64,000 bases of DNA from Bedellia somnulentella (taxonomy: Eukaryota > Arthropoda > Insecta > Lepidoptera > Bedelliidae). The stretch lies in contig OY755171.1 in the NCBI GenBank assembly GCA_963576735.1, forward strand, positions 4,836,001 to 4,900,000, read 5' to 3'. Positions 56,407-64,000 of this stretch are shown here, piece after piece. Both the position numbers and the translations under genes were made by a program. Every line of letters starts with the position of its first letter. Position 1 is the stretch's first letter. The notes beneath the pieces are model-generated. The model worked only from the letters and a program-made list of their open reading frames with translations. It had not been told where the DNA came from and did not search any database.

Positions 56407-58357
56407 ACAGTAATTGTAATAAAATTAAACGTTGCAAAAAGTGTAACTACAGGTACAGCATTGCTTTACGGGGCGTCTTTTCCTTAAACTTTAGCTACCG
56501 ACCTAGTCTGAACGTAGCACTTACGCCGATGTGACGACTGAGAGACGTCAAAATTCAAGTAATAAAATACAAAGTGTCTTTGCGTGCTACGTTTTTCTTT
56601 TTTTATTCATTGAAAAGATATATTTTCTAGGTAGCTAAGATACGGGATTTAAAAAATATTCACGTAATTTTTGTGGTAAGATGAACGTTTATTCGTGAGA
56701 TCACAATTATTTGGCACAAAATTTTAAGGACTTATTTCTGTCTTTTTTTCCAAAAATTAAGTAATTAAGAACAATTTGAACTAAGGATATGTTATCTTAT
56801 TACTTAAAATAAATGTCAGCACTTGAATATTTGTTACATTCACTACGTTCGTTCTTTATCTTCTTCTTCTTCTTTGGGTGCCATCTCCTATCGGAGGTCG
56901 GCTATCATTATGTCCATTATGTTCTTTATAAACATGCGTAATTTGAACCCTTCTTGTCCAGCTCATCCACCTTACCATAGGCTTATTAGATGCAGAATGC
57001 TTATATGGTGCCGAGAAGATAATAGTAATGAAGCTTTTTTAAGCTTTGCGACATAAGACAGAATATTATTGTCTTAAGGGACTCCATGCATCAAAAAACC
57101 CACCACTTTACCTTTGTGAGACTAAAATTCTGGTGGGATCTTCATCTTTATAGGGCCCAAGTAAGTAAATCCATAATCTAGTTCTGTTCTTAAATGTCTA
57201 ATCGTTTATCATGTAGCACTTTTCTTTCGTGTTCTTTATCTTCGTAATTAAAGTTGATTTCTCCGTGGTAAACTCTTTCAACATGGCGACAGGTGACTTT
57301 AACGTCAGCCTCATGGGATTGTTTGGATTACATGTTGTGATTGATCGCCTATATTGTTTCAAAATTGTAACAGTTGTCATCACTCTCGTCTATGAGATTA
57401 TCAAATATCTCTTTATCTTTTAAACACTGTTTCTGTTTCTGGAGTTTCGTACACTTATCGAAATCTGAACCGTCATCATTTGCAGAGTTTTTCTGCTCAC
57501 TAGACGTGATGTTTTTTCTTTTAAGCATTCATCAATTGATAGTTCACTTTTAAAACGGATGTGACGTCAATCAGACACTATAAGCTAAATCACACTAACA
57601 CCGAGGTGACGATAAAGAGACGTACAAATTTATATACAAAAACTACGTACTTACGTCTGTGAGACGTCAAATAAATGCTATTGCCAAGGACGCGATGTCG
57701 ACTGATGACTTGTGACGTGAAGGGAGGAAGGTAGCAAGGGGGTCAGCGCTGAAGATTGTGTAATTTTTGAAATACTTTAAAATTAAAAATTGTTACGTCT
57801 GTGAGACGAATAGGTTGGTAGTTAAGGGTCAAGGTATTACCAGGATACTAATTGTTCTAAATATCACGTGAAACTTAAAATAATTCTAGTAAGTTTTGAA
57901 GTCGGTTATTAAGTTCAATTTGTGTGGTCAATGCATTTATCTTTCATGTAAATACATGAAAAGGGACGGGCATAATCACGTGCCTAAGAAAGATCTCAGC
58001 CATGTAGGAATTCCTAGGACTTAAAGAAATGAACCACACTTTTTGCTTTATAAAAGACCAGGTGATGGTTTATTTTTCTTATTTAATGTTTATTTTCATT
58101 GCCACTGTTCAATGAGTTTCTTAGCTGAAAATAGTTAATGCTTGCTTCAATCGAATGCATTACCCAAGTTGCCTTTGTATTATATGTACTCAAATATTCA
58201 CATGGCCAATGTATGCAGAAACATCTCTGAGTACGGTGTGATGCTTTATATGTTACTTAAAGTGTTACCTAAACAACCGTGATAGCTCAGCGAGTAGTAC
58301 TACCGCCTTTCATGTAGATAGGCGTTCATGTTTTATAGTAGGGATTCATTTGATTTT
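56407..58357. repeat. Duplicated unit, copy 2, left half
   Basis: Matches 53687-55131 with few differences plus an additional 535 bp (57449-57983). It ends GGGATTCATTTGATTTT at 58357, exactly where copy 1 continues AGTATTCC but copy 2 is interrupted. Confidence 0.85.
57349..57528 (-). CDS. Short hydrophilic open frame, unrecognised
   Basis: 59 residues from an ATG at 57528: a basic start (MLKRKN), then Ser/Asn/Asp-rich, then KLQKQKQCLKDKEIFDNLID and ESDD. It looks like the acidic N-terminus of a transposase or nuclear protein, but no domain is present. The reading frame stops at 57349. In copy 1 its start is removed by the 535-bp difference and only the second half remains. The function is unknown and it may be a relic. 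Confidence 0.25.
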   Translation of the reverse strand: MLKRKNITSSEQKNSANDDGSDFDKCTKLQKQKQCLKDKEIFDNLIDESDDNCYNFETI

Positions 58358-59130
58358 TAACCGACTTCAAAAAAGGAGGTTCTCAGTTCGATTGTTTGTA
58401 TGTATGTATGTATGTATGTATGTATGTATAATTGTCCGCGATTATCTCGAGTTTGGCTTAAGCTATTTGGATGCAGTTTTCAGAAAAGTATTCGTTACAT
58501 TTAGGAGAAGGTTTTAGTGCCTTAACCGACCAAAAAAAGAAAGGAGGTTCTGTGTTTGACCTGTATGTATGTCTGTTGGTCCGCGATTATCTCACGTTTG
58601 GCTTAAGCTATTTGGATGCAGTTTTCAGAAAAGTATTCGTTACATTTAGGAGAAGGTTTTAGTGCCTTAACCGACCAAAAAAAGAAAGGAGGTTCTGTGT
58701 TTGACCTGTATGTATGTCTGTTGGTCCGCGATTATCTCACGTTTGGCTTAAGCTATTTGGATGCGGTTTTCAGAAAAGTATTCGTTACATTTAGAAGATG
58801 GGTTAAGTGACTTAACCGACTCTAAAATAAAGGAGGTTCTGTGTTTGACCTGCATGTATGTATATTGGTCGGCGATTATCTCGCGTTTCGCTTAAGCTAT
58901 TTGGATGCGATTTTCAGAAAACTACTTGTTACTTTCAGGACAAGGTTTTAGTGATCTAACCGTCTCAAAAAAGGAGTTTCTGAGTATCACCTATAAGTAA
59001 GTATGTAAGTTTGAAGGTTCTTAGTTATTATTAGACAAGGAGTTATCAGTTTATGTTATTACATTCAGGAGAAGGAGAAGGTTTTAGTTCTTTAACCTAC
59101 TCGAAAAAAAGGAGGTTTCTTAGTTTGAAA
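58358..59130. repeat. Tandem repeat array, about 145-bp monomers
   Basis: TAACCGAC-type monomer starts at 58358, 58523, 58668, 58813, 58957 and 59093, so the spacings are 165 (with a (TATG)n expansion), 145, 145, 144 and 136. Monomers 2 and 3 are almost identical and the outer ones more diverged. Each contains AAAGGAGGTTCT, GCGATTATCTC and GCTATTTGGATGC. Confidence 0.9.
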
Positions 59131-59270
59131 TATAAGTATGTATGTAAAGTTATCAATACTAGACAGAGATTTATAAATATATGTTAATAAAGTTTTTTTA
59201 TTAGTAATAAACAGAGTTACTAAATTATTAAACAAAAAAGTATATAAAAACATGAATAAATTACTCTTAA

Positions 59271-59435
59271 TTATATTGAAGAAAAAAATATATTTTGCAA
59301 CATCATGTTTTTCATCCTGGTCATTTCAATCAAGGCTCTTTCGTCATGGGGATGGTTAAGTAATTTCTTTGAATCTATATCACTTAAAGCCATCTCATCA
59401 AGGGATTTTACACGACTCAACGCTACATATACAGC
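59271..59435 (-). pseudogene. PIF1/Helitron-type helicase, C-terminal end
   Basis: 54 residues then a TAA stop: AVYVALSRVKSLDEMALSDI, then DSKKLLNHPHDE and a tail. VYVALSRVKSL is the last conserved helicase motif (motif VI, UvrD_C_2-like) of the PIF1 helicases found in Helitron Rep-helicase proteins. Upstream of 59435 the match is lost, so only the very end remains. It lies about 140 bp from the tandem array, in an order that puts the array 3' of the gene. Confidence 0.7.
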
Positions 59436-59866
59436 GTGTTAGTTTGACGGCGATTGTTACTTCAATATTAATTCGTATATTAAAGTTTAATGCTTAATAT
59501 CCACCATATGAAATAAACAAAAAGATTAAAACCGCTTTAGCAGAAAAACTTACTTTCTCCATCAGATGGAAAACGGTGGTTATCTACACTAGCCTAGCGC
59601 ACACACTCCTACCCGTATAATGTCTCACCCACACACAGAGAACAGCGGGCGCGTCATGTGACCATCTAGTCTTGCGCACACTTGCTCGTGTCGTGCGTGA
59701 CCGTATAAACCGCACTATGACAGCAATGCAAATTTTTTTGAATTTCGCGGCTATGTTTGATTTTTCTTTGAACTTATCGCCGCGCCTGGTGAGGCTGTGG
59801 TCTTAGTCGCCTCGTATTTCAATCCAGTATTAAATATGGGGTAGTGTAATTCAAACATTTTCAAGT

Positions 59867-59980
59867 AAAAAGATTGATGGATGTAAACAAAGCTAGAGAG
59901 GTTTGCCAGGATCGTACGAAGTGGCAATCGATAGTCTCTGCCTACCCCAATGGGAACTAATGGCGTGAGAATATGTATGT
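59867..59980 (+). repeat. Family R 3' fragment
   Basis: AAAAGATTGATGGATGTAAAC to GGCGTGAGAATATGTATG; the coding end (MDVNKAREVCQDRTKW) is clear. Short and well preserved, so relatively young. A second tail scrap (GTAACGGCGTGAGTATGTATG) lies at 60083-60118. Confidence 0.8.
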
Positions 59981-60321
59981 AAAAAATCTATCTCTATTAA
60001 TTAACACCGACGATTATAACAAAACTGTCGTCCTAAATAATCAGCTACCGCTATTTTTGTTTTACTTTACATCTCTGCCTCCCCAAAGGGTAGTAACGGC
60101 GTGAGTATGTATGTAATGTATGTACTTCATGAGCGTAAGATAATAAAGTTAAAAACAAATAGAGACCCTCGAAACGATGCATTTACGTGGCATAAAATAA
60201 AGTGCGCAAGAGATACCTATTTATTCATTAACCGACATCGAAATTGGAGGAGTTCTTGGTGTTTACTAAACTCTCTCGGGGCTAATGGGCTCTAAACGGG
60301 TGTATCTGTACTCTATCACAG

Positions 60322-60474
60322 TTAACTAAAGAATACGAATAAAAATAACTCACCCCGTTTTGATTGGCAGTGGCAGATCCGGGCTATCACCTTTATTTGC
60401 GCAAAACGCAGAACATTTTGAGAATTAACATTATAAAACACCAACACTGAACTTTGCTGGTTCGTGTACGCCAT
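60322..60474 (-). CDS. Possible first exon, unrecognised
   Basis: An ATG at 60474 (MAYTNQQSSVLVFYNV) opens a frame with a consensus splice donor GGG|GTGAGT at 60353/60354. Upstream on the minus strand is a T-rich leader with TCAGT-type motifs. No domain can be recognised in about 40 residues. It could be a fragment captured by the rolling-circle element or the element's own first exon. Without the donor the frame would stop at 60322. Confidence 0.25.
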   Translation of the reverse strand: MAYTNQQSSVLVFYNVNSQNVLRFAQIKVIARICHCQSKRGELFLFVFFS

Positions 60475-61080
60475 ATTTACTCAACACAATCACAACACAA
60501 GATACTAAAACTGAACTCACACTCCGAAAATTAATGCGAAAAATCAAAGTGACATCCAATCATAAGCGACACAAACACAATGAGCTACAAACAACTAACT
60601 TAGTACTAATACTGTTCCTTTGATGTAATGCCGACAAGCCCGCCCGACTTGTTGATACATGCAGATTTTGAATTTCGCGGCGATCGATGTTTACGAATTA
60701 TGAATTTTTCTCTGAACATACTGCCGCATTCCAACGCAGTATTAACTATGGGGTAGTGTTATTCAAATTTATCATGTCAAATAATAACATGTAAAAAATA
60801 AGAAGATATTAGAAGCTAAGTTCGATTGATTACTTTACTGGCCTTGATTTGATTTGGCCGCCGGTTAAGGGTCACGCACGGCGGGTCGCAGCTGTCAGCT
60901 GAGTTGCCCGCCTTGTCATCGCGTTTCACGCATACATTGAGCGTGTTGGTGTCAATAGTACTACTTTCTTAGTGCAAATTTTAACAAAATTTGAAAAAAA
61001 ATAAGTGTGTTTTTTTTCAACGAATTCTGCCTCTATACGTGATAATTAATCATACTTTTCAAGGAAAACAGTCATTACAA

Positions 61081-61205
61081 TTACACCCTGTATATAAGAG
61101 TGTTTCTTCGCATTTGTGATAGGTGAACTTCTCTTTGCTCATCTGTTTCGGCAGCAAGAGAAGCACGCTGACGATCTCTCTCATTCTGAAGGGCAAGCAC
61201 GAGTT
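61081..61205 (-). pseudogene. Fragment resembling the N-terminal region of Helitron proteins
   Basis: The minus strand reads LALQNERDRQRASLAAETDE then QREVHLSQMRRNTL before a stop at 61081. Charged ETxEQRxxxL blocks of this type are familiar from N-terminal regions of Helitron-encoded proteins. A matching reading (AAKTDEQREVCLSKL) is at 14256-14310. Confidence 0.5.
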
Positions 61206-61586
61206 ATCGACACGATAACGGTTAGAATGAGATGGCAGTATACGATACTAAGTAAGTGCGAAAAAGATGGCTGCTTTATCCCGCGCGATAACTAGTTTAA
61301 ATACGGCTCGTGCTTGCCCTGCTGAAGTCTTTGTTTTTTTTCGATGGGTGTTTCGTTCTCCCTTACGCGACTTTTCCTTAAAGCATCCTTTGATTTTCTA
61401 TCTAGGCCCGCAGGTAAACAAAATAGTAACAAGTAAGCTAAAGTCATAATAACAAATATTATAACTACCTGTTAAAAAAAACTATAAAATAAACGGACAG
61501 TAAAACTTATCTCTAAAAAACTATCACTAATTCCTTAAAAAAACTTAGAGTGATTTAAGAACTTATCACTAAAAAGTATAAAATAA

Positions 61587-62534
61587 AAAACAAAAACAAA
61601 AACTTCAAATTAAAAACTAAACAGAAAAATTAAATATTATTATTTTTATTTAAAAAAGAACCGCCTTCAAAAATCCAACTGAAAAGTATAAAATAATTTT
61701 TATTTATTTTATTATGTACAACTCTATTCAACTTCTTCTTTTTGAAGTCGGTGCCAAACAGACAAATCCAAAATGAAAATTGCTACATAGAGAAAACCAT
61801 ACGAATAATAAATCAATCGATAGCGCCTCAACAACAGTAGGTAACACAATCGCGCTCAAAAATCAAGAAATTTCATCCGCTCGCAACGACGTCGCTTTAT
61901 AAAGGATGGAATTGGGGGACATTGAGCGGTGCTTAGCCTGGTGTGCATGCGTCGCACTCCGCAGAGAAATTATCATAATATACATGTCACCATAAAACTG
62001 TAAATACTAGTAAATTATAATTTTAGATAGATAGCGAGATAGTAAACTAACGTTAGGTTAGGTTATGTAAGATTATCAGATTTCAAACTAACGGAATTAA
62101 CAATTCGACAGAGACATGCATGCACCGAGTTGGCACAACCAATACTTCTAACACTTTGTAAAAAGACAATCGAGAATCTAAATCACTACATAGTATGTAT
62201 AGTATAGTAGTATGTAAAACTACGAAATGAATTTTGATGCGAATTTTTTTATTAATTGATTAAAAAGGAAGGTTTATAAGGATGACATACGCTGATGGGG
62301 TGGAGAACTCACTCAACTTGGGCGGGCCACTAATATTCGTTCTTCTTTGTCATGAAAATTGGTTCGGCACCGACTTCAAAAAGAAGAAGTTGAATAGAGT
62401 TGTACATAATAAAATAAATAAAAATTATTTTATACTTTTCAGTTGGATTTTTGAAGGCGGTTCTTTTTTAAATAAAAATAATAATATTTAATTTTTCTGT
62501 TTAGTTTTTAATTTGAAGTTTTTGTTTTTGTTTT
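61587..62534. mobile_element. Fold-back with inverted arms of about 168 bp
   Basis: The left arm 61587-61755 (AAAACAAAAACAAAAACTTC ... GAAGTCGGTGCC) is nearly perfectly complementary to the right arm 62368-62534, around a unique 612-bp core. The outer end of the right arm coincides with the insertion boundary at 62534. The core contains no recognised gene. Confidence 0.85.
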
Positions 62535-63800
62535 AGTATTCCATTCCCAACCAATTATTCTACTTAATTTTGGGCTTTACTTTTGGTAAGATGTCATATT
62601 TAAGAATATCACTAATCTATTTACACCGTTGTATTAACCATTCTTATATATTTCTTCCTCATGCAGATTCCAGACGCGAAATGCAAATTTTTAATCAAGT
62701 AAAAGTATTAGGACTAACATTTAACCTTATAAGCTTTATTTAATAAATTTAGGGAGGAATCGTACTAAAATTAAAAACTGACGTTGTGGTTTGTTATCAT
62801 CAACAAAAACAAATAAAGATATGTTGAAAATAACCATATTTTTACCACAACAGTTTTACGCTAACTACAAAAATAAACTCTAGGTAGTGTTATCTCAGCT
62901 TATTACCACAGGGAAATCATTGAGCAACTTAATTACACCTCAAGCTTGTTTTATACATATAATAATTATCTGCTGTACTGCAGCGCAGTGAAAATGGGTC
63001 CCCGGTTACTCTGTAATAACCGGAACACACCTAAATTATGTTTTAATTATTCATCATATTAATTTATTTCTATGCGAGAGTCCCTTTGTTGTTTCTTTGG
63101 CTGACACGCACGGTTAGCTTTCGTAGCATTAGGAGTACAGCAATATTTTGTACAAAAACACTATCACTTGACTAAAATTCTTATCTACTCATCGGTGTGG
63201 GTTTCCTCACGACGACTAAGGGTATTAGAGCTTTTTAGTATTTCTGGGCGATGCGGTTTGAGACTCGTCACTAAAAAGATTACAATCTTTTTCCCACCCA
63301 ACTTCCAATTGCTTCCAAGCTGAAAAATTTCTTATTCTAATGCTCTGGCTACCCCTTCTAGATATTTATAACCGTGAGTATTTATCCATGCACTACTTTT
63401 ATGACTATAGTAGATTTAATTAATATATCAACATTAAATCTATCATCAGAACTACGATTTTTGTTATAAAATAGTACATTTTCATATTATTTATTTATTA
63501 ATAAATTTTATTTTTCTTCAGTTCACAGAAATTTAAATATCATTCACATAACCGTTTCAAACACACCAGCTCGTTTTATTGGTATTTTATAGTAAAAATA
63601 TTCACGCGATTCTCGTTACTAAAATATCTACTGAATTCAATTCACCAAACAGCAATTTAAATTTTTCTTTTTAGTACAATATGATATCCGTATAAATATA
63701 AGAATGAAATATAAACAATAACACTGGTCCAGTAGGCTTAAAAGAAAGCACAATAATCAATAATTATATACTAACTCAATGATAATAACATTGAAAATAC
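62535..63800. repeat. Duplicated unit, copy 2, right half
   Basis: Matches 55132-56406 from AGTATTCCATTCCC to TTGAAAATACAT with few differences, including the SINE1 scrap joined to the family X fragment (63208-63390). Confidence 0.85.
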
Positions 63801-63829
63801 ATCCAAAAATAAGTCACAAACATCTTTTG

Positions 63830-63895
63830 TCATACATACATATACTCACGGCCACAAACCCTAAAAAGAGGTAGCCAGAGCTTCAGAGCTGGAGT
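63830..63895 (-). repeat. Family X 3' end, cut by a Helitron
   Basis: CATACATATACTCACGGCC to AGCTTCAGAGCTGGAG, then an abrupt change to Helitron sequence. Confidence 0.75.
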
Positions 63896-64000
63896 TGTAT
63901 ACTTATAATAAATCTGTAGAGAGGTCAATTCTGTACATGAAATATATTTTCAAAATAACTATTAGGTGATGATTAGGGATCGATACTGATGCCAAAAATG
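63896..64000 (+). mobile_element. Helitron 5' end, continues beyond the window
   Basis: TATACTTATAATAAATCTG and GATCGATACTGATGCC match the starts of the Helitrons at 28138 and 32494. Its first two bases read TG instead of TC. The 3' end lies outside the window. Confidence 0.8.

Larger units (their letters stand above)
58358..62534 (-). mobile_element. Inserted block of about 4.18 kb, probable degenerate Helentron/Helitron-like rolling-circle element
   Basis: Copy 1 of the surrounding repeat is uninterrupted at 55131/55132, so this block is an insertion. The site is T-rich: TTTT precedes both 58358 and 62535. Contents in minus-strand order are a fold-back of about 168-bp arms (62534-61587), an ETDEQRE-type N-terminal fragment (about 61.1 kb), a helicase C-terminus (59435-59271) and an array of about 145-bp tandem repeats (59130-58358). 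The 14-mer ACCGACTTCAAAAA occurs at 58360 and 62370, and inverted at 61739. Tandem repeats, internal inverted repeats, a PIF1-type helicase and T-rich targets are features of Helentron-type elements. A family R fragment (59867-59980) is nested in it. Confidence 0.6.

Noticed and set aside
57229..57423. 64-residue plus-strand frame and a 61-residue minus-strand frame on the same bases
   Set aside because: Neither has recognisable features, and copy 1 of the duplication breaks both; only the 57349-57528 minus frame was kept as a tentative call.
58471..58810. Two overlapping open frames with identical proteins
   Set aside because: They are the 145-bp tandem monomers read in frame; identity reflects recent monomer duplication, not a gene.
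58358..59130. CRISPR-like array
   Set aside because: The repeats are contiguous monomers of about 145 bp without unique spacers, in a eukaryotic context.

Overview
This window looks like intergenic or intronic DNA from an insect nuclear genome, most probably Lepidoptera. It is AT-rich and built almost entirely of transposable elements at different stages of decay. The evidence for Lepidoptera is a combination of traits: short Helitrons with TC...CTAG ends, RTE and Jockey type non-LTR fragments with microsatellite tails, tRNA-headed SINEs and a Copia element with a half-tRNA primer site. I see no convincing intact host gene. This is a by-eye reading, and family names beyond the superfamily are not verified.

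Layout. 1-0.85 kb: part of a PIF/Harbinger transposon, with a transposase first exon on the minus strand and the end of a plus-strand partner gene. 0.85-16 kb: scattered old repeats, including SINE1 (tRNA-headed), 'family X' (a non-coding element of about 245 bp ending in (TATG)n), C-terminal scraps of an RTE-like element ('family R'), a Harbinger MITE with TAA duplications at 7.9 kb and a broken reverse transcriptase at 14.6-15.7 kb. 16-26 kb: 5'-truncated Jockey/RTE elements (16.8-17.6, 18.8-19.3, 19.8-21.1, 22.9-23.3 kb), one split by a nested SINE1, and two LTR fragments. 27-35 kb: two short Helitrons, an inverted pair of tRNA-like sequences, a second SINE family (SINE2) and a TIR element with perfect 8-bp target duplications. 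35.6-40.0 kb: an almost complete Copia element with two identical 155-bp LTRs, 5-bp duplications, a primer site matching half of initiator tRNA-Met, and gag-pol interrupted by frame changes. 40-53 kb: more R, X, SINE1 and SINE2 copies, several as inverted pairs.

53.7-63.8 kb is the most unusual part. A composite unit of about 2.7 kb is directly duplicated. The first copy is uninterrupted. The second carries an additional block of about 4.18 kb (58358-62534) at a T-rich site. This block holds an array of about 145-bp tandem repeats, a minus-strand PIF1/Helitron-type helicase C-terminus, a minus-strand N-terminal-like fragment with an ETDEQRE motif, and a fold-back with arms of about 168 bp. 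I read it as a degenerate Helentron/Helitron-like rolling-circle element, with the first copy as its empty site.

No operon-like cooperation between genes is expected here. The functional relationships are those between elements. Family X and family R share about 45 bp of 3' end, which suggests trans-mobilisation. Old SINE1 copies and a Jockey-like element share a (GTTTGA)n tail. SINE insertions with target duplications give a relative order of events.
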